Under the pieces are notes generated by a model. It saw nothing but the letters and a program-made list of their open reading frames with translations. It was not told the DNA's origin and searched no databases. Shown in pieces: positions 23,235 to 31,079 of a DNA stretch of 33,857 nucleotides; the stretch's first letter is position 1, and each line of letters opens with the position of its first letter. Origin of the DNA: WJLG01 sp964602485 (lineage in GTDB: Bacteria; Patescibacteriota; Patescibacteriia; Patescibacteriales; WJLG01); contig CAZRQU010000011.1 in assembly GCA_964602485.1 (NCBI GenBank), positions 1 to 33,857 on the forward strand. Direction: 5' to 3'. The position numbers and the translations under genes are program-made.

Positions 23235-24104
23235 ATGAAACTTATAGACGGGAAAAAGATAGCTGAAAAGATAAAAGACGATATAGTCGCTGAGATAATA
23301 AATATCAAGCGTGGTTATGCTTGCTCAAAGGGTCGTCCTGATCTGGCTATTATTTTGGTTGGCGATAGAGAGGATTCCCAGCTTTATGTGGAACTTAAAG
23401 AAAAGGAAGCCAAAAAGGTGGGGGTGGACACTCATTTGTATAAAATACCGGTTGACGCTGAACAGAAGGAGGTCGAGCAAACCATAGATTTTTTGAATAG
23501 CGACAAGAATATCGATGCGATACTTCTTCAATTGCCTTTGCCAAAGGGATTTGATACCGATGAGTTGATAAAGATGATCGATCCTAAGAAGGATGTGGAT
23601 CGTTTTCACCCTGAAAATATCAAGAATATATCCCTGGGATGCAGTTTTCGAGAAAAGACCATCCCTCCTTTACTGCAGACCGTATTCGAGATATTGGATG
23701 AGATAAAGATCGAAGTTCGCAATAAGATGGTCTGCGCGGTAGTTAATTCTGATATTTTTGGACAAAGTATAAAAAAAGTTTTTGAATGTCGTGGAGCTAG
23801 GGTCTCCGTGTGCAGAGCAGACGACAAGGATCTAAAGAACAAAACAAGTCAGGCTGATGTTCTGATCTCAGCAGTTGGACAACCGGGATTAATAAAAGCC
23901 GAACACATAAAAGAAGAAGCTTGTCTTATAGATATCGGTATAACCAAAGATGATAAAGGAAAGGTTTTTGGTGATATAGATATTAAAAGCGTTAGCGATA
24001 AGGCTGGTTATGTGACTCCGGTTCCGGGAGGAGTGGGACCAATAACCATTGCCACCGCTTTAAGAAACACACTCGAACTTTACAAGGAGAATGAATGTAA
24101 ATAA
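23235..24104 (+). CDS. folD: FolD-family methylene-tetrahydrofolate dehydrogenase/cyclohydrolase, divergent
   Basis: FolD oxidises 5,10-methylene-THF and hydrolyses the product to 10-formyl-THF. The folate-site residues are kept: Y51-x3-K55 in SQLYVELKEKE, LLQLPLP (97-103, with Q99) and the end motif PVPGGVGPITIA (262-273). Other motifs are altered. The usual DVDGFHP reads DVDRFHP (120-126), the P-C-T-P-x-G block is replaced by EKTIPPLLQ (140-148), and the GRSxIVGxP nucleotide-site block reads VNSDIFGQS (170-178), so the arginine often linked to NADP choice is missing. The length (289) is normal. It follows glyA, the source of its substrate, and precedes the dehydrogenase gene by nine bases. 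Activity and cofactor may differ from standard FolD. Confidence 0.88.
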   Translation: MKLIDGKKIAEKIKDDIVAEIINIKRGYACSKGRPDLAIILVGDREDSQLYVELKEKEAKKVGVDTHLYKIPVDAEQKEVEQTIDFLNSDKNIDAILLQLPLPKGFDTDELIKMIDPKKDVDRFHPENIKNISLGCSFREKTIPPLLQTVFEILDEIKIEVRNKMVCAVVNSDIFGQSIKKVFECRGARVSVCRADDKDLKNKTSQADVLISAVGQPGLIKAEHIKEEACLIDIGITKDDKGKVFGDIDIKSVSDKAGYVTPVPGGVGPITIATALRNTLELYKENECK

Positions 24105-24113
24105 TAAAAGAAT

Positions 24114-25379
24114 ATGCCTAGTCAATATCAACAGTGCGTAGAAAAACTCAAGAAAGTATGTGATATCTTACAAGAAAAGGCTAAAACAGCCAGCGAAAGA
24201 AAAAGTATATACGAGCATACTGAAAAGATAAAAGAGCCAAAAAGAACGATAGAGGTTAATATACCTGTAAAGATGGATGATGGATCAATGAGATTCTTTA
24301 AAGGATACAGAGTGCAACATTCCGATATTAGGGGCCCTTTCAAAGGGGGTATCCGTTTCCATCCCAAGGTCGATCTGGACGAGGTCAAGTCTTTATCTTT
24401 TTGGATGAGCTTGAAATGTTCTGTGGTCGACATTCCTTTTGGCGGAGGCAAAGGGGGGATCGAGGTTGACCCTAGAAAATTAAGTCGTAATGAGCTGGAG
24501 ACGTTAACTCGTTCTTATGTAGGCTTGTTGCATAAGAATATCGGACCACACATAGATGTCCCGGCGCCGGATGTTTATACCAACTCTCAAATAATGGCCT
24601 GGATAATGGATGAGTACTCCAAGATAGCCGGGCATGACGAGCCGGCAGTTGTTACTGGAAAACCGGTGGAAGTGGGAGGATCTTTAGGGCGTGATACGGC
24701 TACGGCTCAAGGAGGCTTTTATGTCTTAGAGAACATTTCACAAAAAACCGGCTTAAAAAAAGAAGAGATAACGATAGCGGTCAACGGTTTTGGTAATGCC
24801 GGTTATAATTTTGCGCGCATAGCCTCGGAGGCTGGCTACAAAGTGGTGGCGGTCAGTGATTCCAAAGGAGGTGTTTACAATGAAAAAGGTTTGGATATAG
24901 ACGCTTTATTCCTTTACAAAAAACAAAATGGGTCAGTGGTCGGTTTTTCAGAGTCTCAAAATATAAGCAATAAGGAGCTTTTATGTTTACCTGTGAAGGT
25001 TTTGGTTCCGGCTGCTTTGGAAAGGGTCATCACCGAAGATAATGCCGATAAGGTGAAAGCGGAAATAATACTGGAATTAGCCAATGGTCCGGTAACGACC
25101 GAAGCTGACGAAAAGTTGAATGCTCAAGGAAAAATGGTAATACCTGATGTTCTGGCCAACGCTGGCGGAGTAGTGGTCTCTTATTTTGAGTGGGTGCAGA
25201 ATATAAGGAGCTATTATTGGGAAGCGGAAAGGGTGCAGGACCGTTTATTGGCTAAAATGAACCAAGCGACCGATTTTGTGTGGGAGATCAAGGAGCGTTA
25301 TGATTGTGACCTGCGAACTTCAGCTTATATAATAGCGGTGGAAAGAATAAGAAAAGCTATTGAGTTTAGAGGAGCTTAA
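24114..25379 (+). CDS. gdhA: Glutamate/leucine-type amino acid dehydrogenase
   Basis: The family links an amino acid to its 2-oxo acid and ammonia with NAD(P). Seen are the substrate lysine K101 in MSLKCSVVDIP, the catalytic lysine K113 in GGGKGG (usually GGAKGG), the catalytic aspartate D153 in DVPAPDVYTNSQ, and GSLGRDTATAQGG (189-201). The Rossmann motif is GFGNAG (225-230), with D249 ending the second strand, which suggests NAD rather than NADP. At 421 residues it is a standard hexameric-type enzyme. Motifs fit glutamate dehydrogenase best, but leucine or other branched-chain dehydrogenases are close. It closes the glyA-folD unit and is followed by a terminator. Confidence 0.93.
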   Translation: MPSQYQQCVEKLKKVCDILQEKAKTASERKSIYEHTEKIKEPKRTIEVNIPVKMDDGSMRFFKGYRVQHSDIRGPFKGGIRFHPKVDLDEVKSLSFWMSLKCSVVDIPFGGGKGGIEVDPRKLSRNELETLTRSYVGLLHKNIGPHIDVPAPDVYTNSQIMAWIMDEYSKIAGHDEPAVVTGKPVEVGGSLGRDTATAQGGFYVLENISQKTGLKKEEITIAVNGFGNAGYNFARIASEAGYKVVAVSDSKGGVYNEKGLDIDALFLYKKQNGSVVGFSESQNISNKELLCLPVKVLVPAALERVITEDNADKVKAEIILELANGPVTTEADEKLNAQGKMVIPDVLANAGGVVVSYFEWVQNIRSYYWEAERVQDRLLAKMNQATDFVWEIKERYDCDLRTSAYIIAVERIRKAIEFRGA

Positions 25380-25430
25380 GGTCGATCAATAATTTAAAAT
25401 AACCAGCATTAACAGTTGTTTGAAAAAATA

Positions 25431-25464
25431 AAAAACCCGAAAGGATACACCTTTTCGGGTTTTT
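25431..25464 (+). terminator. Intrinsic terminator of the glyA-folD-gdh unit
   Basis: AAAAACCCGAAA (25431-25442) pairs perfectly with TTTCGGGTTTTT (25453-25464), a 12-bp stem ending in a T run. Confidence 0.92.
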
Positions 25465-25474
25465 ATTTGATAGT

Positions 25475-25503
25475 ATGACATTTTTTTGTTTTTACTGTAT
25501 TCT
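25475..25503 (+). promoter_or_regulatory. Promoter giving a leaderless recQ mRNA
   Basis: ATGACA (25475-25480), a 17-bp spacer and TATTCT (25498-25503) are followed by six bases and then the ATG at 25510. The predicted transcription start falls on the start codon; no Shine-Dalgarno sequence is present. Confidence 0.6.
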
Positions 25504-25509
25504 ATAAAT

Positions 25510-27627
25510 ATGAACGAAGATAAAAAAAAGGTAAAAGAGCTTCTTAGGATCCATTATGGATTTGATGATTTTTGGCCTGGACAGGAAGAGGCTATTGATT
25601 CGGTGTTGTCCGGCCGGGACACTCTGGTTGTTATGCCGACCGGCGGTGGAAAATCCTTGATATATCAATTACCCGCTTTGACATTAAAAGGGGTTACTAT
25701 AGTTATATCCCCCTTGATAGCTTTAATGAAGGACCAGGTTGACTTTTTGCAAAGCATAGGCATTCCGGCCTCTTTTATCAATTCTTCTATTATGCCTCAA
25801 GAGGCCAAAGATAGAATGAACAAGGCATCCAATGGTGAGTTGAAACTTCTTTATATAGCTCCAGAAAGATTTTATAACCGTGATTTTATAGAGGCGCTTA
25901 AAGGTATGGATATAAGTTTGTTCGCAATAGATGAGGCTCATTGTATCTCTCAATGGGGGCACGATTTTCGCCCCGCTTACCTGCGTTTGAGGCAGGCGGT
26001 GGAAATGGTTGGGCGTCCCCCGATCTTGGCTTTGACAGCCACGGCGACTCCTGAGGTCAAGGAGGATATAATAAAACAGGTGGATATGCGTGACCCTAAA
26101 AGGATGATCACCGGTTTTGCCAGACCTAATTTACAATTCGCGTCCGTTAGGGCAAACGACAAACAAAAAATGGGCTTTATAATCAACACCGTTGAAGCTA
26201 ATTCGGACAAATCCGGTATTATTTATGCAGGCACCAGAGGGAAGGTCGACGAGATAGCCACGGTTCTTTCAGATAGAGGGGTTGAAGCGGCCGCTTATCA
26301 TGCCGGTTTGGAGCCGGAATCAAGAAGATGGGTTCAGGAATCTTTCTTAAAAGGAAGAATTAAGGCGATAGTCGCTACTAACGCTTTTGGCTTGGGGATA
26401 GATAAACCTGACATAAGATATGTGATCCATCATGATCTGCCGGGAACCGTAGAAGCTTATTATCAGGAAGCTGGCCGAGCTGGCCGAGACAGACAACCGG
26501 CGTTTTGTGTTCTTTTTCATTCTTCCAAGGATAGACGCTTGCAAGAGTTTTTCATAAAAGGTGATAATCCTCCACCGGAAGCCATTTTAGAGATCTATGA
26601 GAACCTTTTGAGTTATGAGAAAGATTCTATTTTCACTACTTATGGAGAGTTGGCCCAAGGATTGGAAGAAGACCTGCCAGACATGGCCATTGGCACTGTT
26701 TTGAAGATATTGGAGAAAGAAGGATATATCCAAAGGAACAATGAAAAAGTCAGTAGTGCTTATATTAGGTTCAATGACAGCTTAGAGGACACCTTGGAGG
26801 CTATAGGAAAAAAAGCCAGAAGACAACTGGAAATATTAGCCAAACTTAATGATCGGTTCGGGCAAGAGTTGCAAGCAGGAAAAGAGATAAGCTTAGAGGA
26901 AACAGCTGCAGCCATAGAGGATAATCGCGAGTCTTTGGTCAGAACATTTAATTCTTTAAAGAAGAAAGGATTGGTAGAATACCACCCACCTAAAAGAGGT
27001 ACTGAGATAAGGATCCTTAAAAGGGTTCCCTCTTCTGAAATAGAGCTCGATTTTGGCGCTCTAAAAGAAAAAGCCAGGCGGGCTTACAGGAAGTTGGATC
27101 AGATGGAAGACTATGTTTTTTCTCCTCTTTGTCGACATAAATATATCCTTGATTATTTTTCAGACCCTGAGGCTCGCGATTGCGGTCATTGTGATAATTG
27201 TTTGACTGGAGGAAAAGTGCTTGCTGAGCAAAGAGAAGAAAGGCCAAAAAGAAGATTTAGATCAAAAAAAGCAGATAAAAATGAAGAGAGGTCTCAAAAA
27301 GATTTTCAGGTGGGAGAGAAAAAGGATGTTCTGAATACGAAGTTAACCCAACTGGAAACAATGGACCTGTATAATAAAGGGATGAGCGTCGAACAGATAG
27401 CTAAAGAAAGAGGCCTTTCCAAAAGCACTGTCATAGAACATCTTTGTTTTTTGGCCGAAAGATCGTTAGCCAAAAATATAGAGAAGTTAGTGGATAAGAA
27501 TAAGAGAAAAAGAATAGAAAAGGCCATCAAAGAAGTCGGACATGAAAGACTAAAACCGATCAAAGAGGCCTTGGGGGAGGATTATAGTTATGATGAAATA
27601 AAAATAGTGAGAGCTGTTCAGGGCTAA
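25510..27627 (+). CDS. recQ: ATP-dependent DNA helicase RecQ with C-terminal HTH_40-like domain
   Basis: RecQ is a 3'-to-5' helicase of recombination and fork repair. Numbered from 25510, Walker A is TGGGKS (44-49), the box is DEAH (141-144) with CISQWGHDFRP after it, and the late motif is YYQEAGRAGRD. A zinc module follows (SPLCRHKYILDYF and DCGHCDNC), then a basic linker. There is no HRDC domain; the end (about 615-700) is helical with GMSVEQIAKERGLSKSTVIEHL, like the HTH_40 domain seen at the end of some RecQ proteins. The frame is open back to 25486, but the promoter overlaps that part, so I start at 25510. At 705 residues it is full-length. Confidence 0.96.
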   Translation: MNEDKKKVKELLRIHYGFDDFWPGQEEAIDSVLSGRDTLVVMPTGGGKSLIYQLPALTLKGVTIVISPLIALMKDQVDFLQSIGIPASFINSSIMPQEAKDRMNKASNGELKLLYIAPERFYNRDFIEALKGMDISLFAIDEAHCISQWGHDFRPAYLRLRQAVEMVGRPPILALTATATPEVKEDIIKQVDMRDPKRMITGFARPNLQFASVRANDKQKMGFIINTVEANSDKSGIIYAGTRGKVDEIATVLSDRGVEAAAYHAGLEPESRRWVQESFLKGRIKAIVATNAFGLGIDKPDIRYVIHHDLPGTVEAYYQEAGRAGRDRQPAFCVLFHSSKDRRLQEFFIKGDNPPPEAILEIYENLLSYEKDSIFTTYGELAQGLEEDLPDMAIGTVLKILEKEGYIQRNNEKVSSAYIRFNDSLEDTLEAIGKKARRQLEILAKLNDRFGQELQAGKEISLEETAAAIEDNRESLVRTFNSLKKKGLVEYHPPKRGTEIRILKRVPSSEIELDFGALKEKARRAYRKLDQMEDYVFSPLCRHKYILDYFSDPEARDCGHCDNCLTGGKVLAEQREERPKRRFRSKKADKNEERSQKDFQVGEKKDVLNTKLTQLETMDLYNKGMSVEQIAKERGLSKSTVIEHLCFLAERSLAKNIEKLVDKNKRKRIEKAIKEVGHERLKPIKEALGEDYSYDEIKIVRAVQG

Positions 27628-27662
27628 CCACCCTGGGGTTGAAAGTCTTTAAGTTCGACATT

Positions 27663-27690
27663 CCGCCGCCCTAAAAGAGGTGCGGTTTTA
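27663..27690 (+). terminator. Weak hairpin terminator after recQ
   Basis: CCGC (27663-27666) and GCGG (27682-27685) enclose a partly paired region and are followed by TTTTA. The stem is imperfect, so termination may be leaky into the next gene. Confidence 0.35.
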
Positions 27691-27756
27691 GAGTGGTTTT
27701 TGATGTAAATAAATAAAAGTGATCATAGCTCGATAAACAAGATTTAAAAAAGGTTT

Positions 27757-28455
27757 ATGAATGGAGATACTAAAAAAAGAATATTAGAGCTGGTTGACCG
27801 CAATTACAGGGAGATAGCTGAAGGTTTTTCTGAAACTCGAGGTAAACCGCTGTGGCCGGAAGTGGTCCATATGATGGAAGAGATCGAGTCTGGATCCTCT
27901 GTTTTGGATGTTGGTTGCGGTAACGGACGCCTTCTTAGAGCTTTTAAAGATAAGAACGTTAAATATTTAGGAGTGGATTCAAGCCAGGAGTTGATAAATA
28001 TAGCTAAAAAAGAATATCCGGATCAAAGATTCTTAAAAGGGAATATTTTGGAATTAGGACAAATTCCGGAACATAATTTCGACTATGTGGTCTCAATAGC
28101 GGTTCTTCACCATTTGCCAGGACTTGATCTGCGGGTTCAGGCCTTGAAACAGATCAAGAACAAGATAAAGAAGGACGGCCTCGTTATTGTTACGGTTTGG
28201 AATCTTTGGAGCCGGCCAAAATATAGAAAATTGATATTCAAATATTTTTTACTTAAAATGCTGGGTAAGAATGATATGGATTTCGGTGATGTTCTTTTTG
28301 ACTGGAGAAAAGACAAAGAAAGGTTCTTAAGCCAGAGATACTACCATGCTTTTACCAGAAGAGAACTTAAAAAGACCGTTAAGAGGGCCGGGTTGAATAT
28401 CAGAGAGTATAAGAAGGATAAGTATAATTATTATCTTGTTTTGGAAAGAAAGTGA
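27757..28455 (+). CDS. Trm9/ALKBH8-like SAM-dependent tRNA wobble uridine methyltransferase
   Basis: Trm9-type enzymes methylate the carboxymethyl group made by the Elongator pathway, turning cm5U34 into mcm5U34. The whole length (232 residues) follows that pattern. The N-terminal VDRNYREIAEGFSETRGKPL resembles the Trm9 start in which F-S-x-T-R precedes a K-P-W-P block. The SAM loop is LDVGCGNGRLL (50-60), AVLHHLPG lies at 115-122, and VWNLW is followed at 194-204 by RYYHAFTRREL, close to the RYYHLF-x-x-x-EL motif of the group. In yeast Trm9 needs Trm112; no such partner gene is in the window. A generic class I methyltransferase is the fallback. The start lacks a Shine-Dalgarno sequence. Confidence 0.8.
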   Translation: MNGDTKKRILELVDRNYREIAEGFSETRGKPLWPEVVHMMEEIESGSSVLDVGCGNGRLLRAFKDKNVKYLGVDSSQELINIAKKEYPDQRFLKGNILELGQIPEHNFDYVVSIAVLHHLPGLDLRVQALKQIKNKIKKDGLVIVTVWNLWSRPKYRKLIFKYFLLKMLGKNDMDFGDVLFDWRKDKERFLSQRYYHAFTRRELKKTVKRAGLNIREYKKDKYNYYLVLERK

Positions 28456-28479
28456 CGATGTGCAAGCTCGTGAGCATAA

Positions 28480-28508
28480 TTGACAAGTTTGTTTAGCTGT
28501 GGTAAATT
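28480..28508 (+). promoter_or_regulatory. Consensus-like promoter upstream of nusA, followed closely by a terminator
   Basis: TTGACA (28480-28485), 17-bp spacer, TAAATT (28503-28508). Transcription from near 28515 would meet the terminator at 28534-28568 after about 54 bases. Confidence 0.5.
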
Positions 28509-28533
28509 ATCAAAGTGATCATGGGTTTAATAA

Positions 28534-28568
28534 GGCTAGTTGTTCTTGATGGACAAGTAGCCATTTTT
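28534..28568 (+). terminator. Intrinsic terminator between the Trm9-like gene and nusA
   Basis: GGCTA-x-TTGT-x-C pairs with GACAAGTAGCC (28534-28545 with 28552-28562, one mismatch and one bulge) and is followed by ATTTTT. It ends the Trm9-like transcript and any RNA from the promoter at 28480. Confidence 0.75.
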
Positions 28569-28574
28569 ATTAAT

Positions 28575-28605
28575 TTGACGCGCATGTAATATGGCGTGTG
28601 ATAAT
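28575..28605 (+). promoter_or_regulatory. Promoter of the nusA-ppaC-tig operon
   Basis: TTGACG (28575-28580) and extended -10 TGTGATAAT (28597-28605) are separated by 19 bp to the GATAAT hexamer. The leader of about 65 bases contains the inverted pair CAAAACG (28632-28638) and CGTTTTG (28658-28664). No Shine-Dalgarno sequence precedes nusA. Confidence 0.5.
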
Positions 28606-28678
28606 ATTATCAAGAAACATATAATAAATGTCAAAACGATATCGCTTTATTGCCATACGTTTTGCGCTATAAGAAAAT

Positions 28679-30001
28679 ATGTCAGAACTAACAACAGCTA
28701 TTAGGACCGTTTGCGAAGAAAAAGGCTTAAGCTATGAATCGGTCCTGGAAACTATCGAGCTAGCTTTAGCCGCTGCTTATAGAAAGGATTATGGGCAGAA
28801 GAACCAGAATATAAAAGTTGAATTCGACCCTGAAACAGGAAAGTCCAAAGTTATGGATGTAAAAGTGGTGGTTGAAGACCTTCCTGAGGATTATGACGAA
28901 GAGAAGGCTAAGGAAGCTGCCGCTGAAGCTGAGGAAGGAGAAGAAATCAGAAGATTCAACCCTAAAACAGAGATACAATTATCCGACGCCCAGCTTCTTA
29001 AAAAAGGCGCTAAGATAGATGATGAGATAGTGACCGAGCTGGAAGTACCGACTGAATATGGAAGAATGGCTGCTCAGACCGCTAAACAGGTCATTATACA
29101 GAAATTAAGAGAAGCAGAAAGGGATATGATATATAATGAATTCAAAGATAAGGAAGACGAAGTCGTTTCCGGTGTTGTGCAAAGAAGAGAGGGGCGCAAC
29201 GTTCTAGTTGACTTAGGTAAAGCAGTCGGTAAGTTAACCCCGGAAGAACAGATCTATGGTGAAAGGTATCAACCGGGAGAGAAGATAAAGGTTTATGTAA
29301 AAGAAGTTAGGTCAGGCTCAAAAGGAGCGGAAATAATCCTTTCCCGTACTTCTGATGAGATATTAAAGAAGATATTCTATTTAGAGATACCGGAGGTCGC
29401 CAACGGTCTTTTAGAGATCAAAGCGGTGGCCAGAGAGGCCGGTTCTCGCGCCAAGGTTGCTATTTGGACCGATCAAGAAAATGTTGACCCCATCGGTTCT
29501 TGTGTAGGGCAAAGAGGTAGCCGTATCCAAACAATAATCGCAGAGCTTGGAGGAGAAAGGGTGGATATGGTTGAATGGGATGAGGAGCCTAAGAATTTTA
29601 TCACAAACGCTCTATCTCCGGCTAAAGTTAATTCTGTCGAGCTTAATGAAGAAGAGCAAACAGCCTTGGTTAGGGTGGAGTCCGATCAGCTGTCTTTGGC
29701 TATTGGTAAAAGAGGACAGAACGTTCGTTTGGCAGCCAGACTTACCGGTTGGAAAATAGACATTATGGAAGAAGGAGATGGAACATCTGTCAAGATCGGC
29801 CAAGAAGAGGGGGAAAATATTGATGATGAGCAGGAAAAAGAAACTCAAGAAGAGGAAAAAGAAAGCAAAGGAACTAAAAAGGATGATGATGAAGAAAAAG
29901 GAGCTAAAGCTAATAATAAAGAAGTAAAGAAAGAAGACGATAAGGAAGAACAAGGTGATGATGAGAAAGAGGAAGACGACGACAAAAAGGACAAAGAATA
30001 G
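28679..30001 (+). CDS. nusA: Transcription elongation/termination factor NusA
   Basis: NusA binds RNA polymerase and nascent RNA and tunes pausing, termination and antitermination. The N-terminal polymerase-binding domain (1-135) starts SELTTAIRTVCEEKGLSYE. The S1 domain is at about 160-225 (VVSGVVQRREGRNVLVDLGK), followed by two KH domains with IGSCVGQRGSRIQ and LAIGKRGQNVRLAARLTGWKIDI. After about residue 370 the protein ends in a run of E, D and K with no folded domain; the acidic repeats or helix-hairpin-helix parts of larger NusA proteins are missing. It leads a run of same-strand housekeeping genes that ends with smpB and tmRNA. Confidence 0.97.
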   Translation: MSELTTAIRTVCEEKGLSYESVLETIELALAAAYRKDYGQKNQNIKVEFDPETGKSKVMDVKVVVEDLPEDYDEEKAKEAAAEAEEGEEIRRFNPKTEIQLSDAQLLKKGAKIDDEIVTELEVPTEYGRMAAQTAKQVIIQKLREAERDMIYNEFKDKEDEVVSGVVQRREGRNVLVDLGKAVGKLTPEEQIYGERYQPGEKIKVYVKEVRSGSKGAEIILSRTSDEILKKIFYLEIPEVANGLLEIKAVAREAGSRAKVAIWTDQENVDPIGSCVGQRGSRIQTIIAELGGERVDMVEWDEEPKNFITNALSPAKVNSVELNEEEQTALVRVESDQLSLAIGKRGQNVRLAARLTGWKIDIMEEGDGTSVKIGQEEGENIDDEQEKETQEEEKESKGTKKDDDEEKGAKANNKEVKKEDDKEEQGDDEKEEDDDKKDKE

Positions 30002-30040
30002 AAAGTTAATTCAAAGGGATCTGTTATTTTGTGAATGTAA

Positions 30041-30068
30041 AAATTCCAAATTCCAAATTCCAAATTCC
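30041..30068 (+). repeat. Four perfect copies of the heptamer AAATTCC
   Basis: The unit AAATTCC is repeated four times without change, ending six bases before the ATG of the pyrophosphatase gene. A run like this can gain or lose units by slippage and lies where spacing or leader structure would matter for translation. Confidence 0.9.
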
Positions 30069-30073
30069 AAAAT

Positions 30074-30991
30074 ATGGTCTATATCATAGGGCACAAGTCG
30101 CCCGACCTGGACAGCGTGGCAGCTGCTATTGCTTACGCTGACCTTAAGAACAAATTAAAGGACGGCAAGGAGTATAAGCCGGCCATCGCTGGTGATATCA
30201 ACAAGGAAACAGAACATGTATTGGAAAGATTCGGTTTCGAGATTCCTGAAAAACTGGAAAGTTTAGCCGGCAAGGAAGTTGTTTTGGTCGACCACAATGA
30301 ATCACCCCAAATGCTAAAAGGTTTTGAAGAAGCTGAGATCAAGGAGGTTTTGGACCACCATAAAGTTAATTTCAGCTATGATAAGCCGATAAGTTTTGAA
30401 ACTTTGCCATGGGGGTCAAGCGCTACCATGGTTGCTGACAAATTCTTTTTTACCAATGTCGGGTTCGATAAGAACCTAGCCTCATTGATGTTGTCTGCTA
30501 TTTTGGTTGATACAGTGATCACTAAATCACCTACCTGTACAGAAAAAGACGAACAAGTTATAAAAAGATTGGCTAAAGTGGCCGAGATAGACGATCCACG
30601 TGATCTTGGTATACAGATATTCAAGGTTAGATCATCTATAGACGACCTGAGCCCTCAAGAGGTGATAAAGAATGACTATAAAGAGTATGATCTCAAAGAC
30701 GGAAAATTCTTCATAAATCAGATAGAGACAGTTGATATTAATAACGTTAATGAACGCGAGGAAGAGTTGATCCAAGCAATGAAAGACCTAAAAGAACAGG
30801 GTTACCATAGCGTGATCACTTTTGTTACAGATATTTTCAAGGAAGGGTCCAAATTTTGGGTGGTGACCGATGATGAAAATAAGATGTCGGAAGCCTTAGG
30901 CAGACCTTTAAATGAAGAAATATATTTAGAGGGAGTTATGTCCAGGAAAAAACAAGTTGTTCCTATGTTGTCAGAAATATTCGATAAATAA
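30074..30991 (+). CDS. ppaC: Manganese-dependent inorganic pyrophosphatase (family II, DHH type)
   Basis: The enzyme splits pyrophosphate into two phosphates and so drives biosynthesis forward in the cytosol. The DHH-domain metal motifs are complete: GHKSPDLDS (6-14, with H7, D11 and D13), VLVDHNE (70-76) and EVLDHHK (91-97), plus LVDTV with D146. The C-terminal DHHA2 domain carries the family signature SRKKQ (290-294). The length of 305 residues is standard and no regulatory CBS domains are inserted. There is no Shine-Dalgarno sequence; four heptamer repeats sit just before the ATG. It lies between nusA and tig on the same strand. Confidence 0.96.
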   Translation: MVYIIGHKSPDLDSVAAAIAYADLKNKLKDGKEYKPAIAGDINKETEHVLERFGFEIPEKLESLAGKEVVLVDHNESPQMLKGFEEAEIKEVLDHHKVNFSYDKPISFETLPWGSSATMVADKFFFTNVGFDKNLASLMLSAILVDTVITKSPTCTEKDEQVIKRLAKVAEIDDPRDLGIQIFKVRSSIDDLSPQEVIKNDYKEYDLKDGKFFINQIETVDINNVNEREEELIQAMKDLKEQGYHSVITFVTDIFKEGSKFWVVTDDENKMSEALGRPLNEEIYLEGVMSRKKQVVPMLSEIFDK

Positions 30992-30998
30992 TAAGTAG

Positions 30999-31065
30999 TT
31001 AATTGGTTAATTAGTATATTGGTCAATTGGTTTTTTAAAAGCCAAAGGTCAACTAGTCAACCAAA
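30999..31065 (+). repeat. Degenerate 8-bp tandem repeat with inverted copies
   Basis: Four 8-base units follow one another: TTAATTGG, TTAATTAG, TATATTGG and TCAATTGG (30999-31030). After a T/A-rich turn, similar units return inverted (GGTCAACT and AGTCAACC, about 31047-31062), so the RNA could fold as a large imperfect hairpin. The element fills the gap between the pyrophosphatase and trigger factor genes. A terminator-like or repeat-element role is possible. Confidence 0.65.
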
Positions 31066-31079
31066 TACCTAGCTGAAAA

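Noticed and set aside
25486..25509. Upstream ATG for recQ
   Set aside because: The predicted promoter spacer and -10 overlap these codons, so they would not be transcribed.
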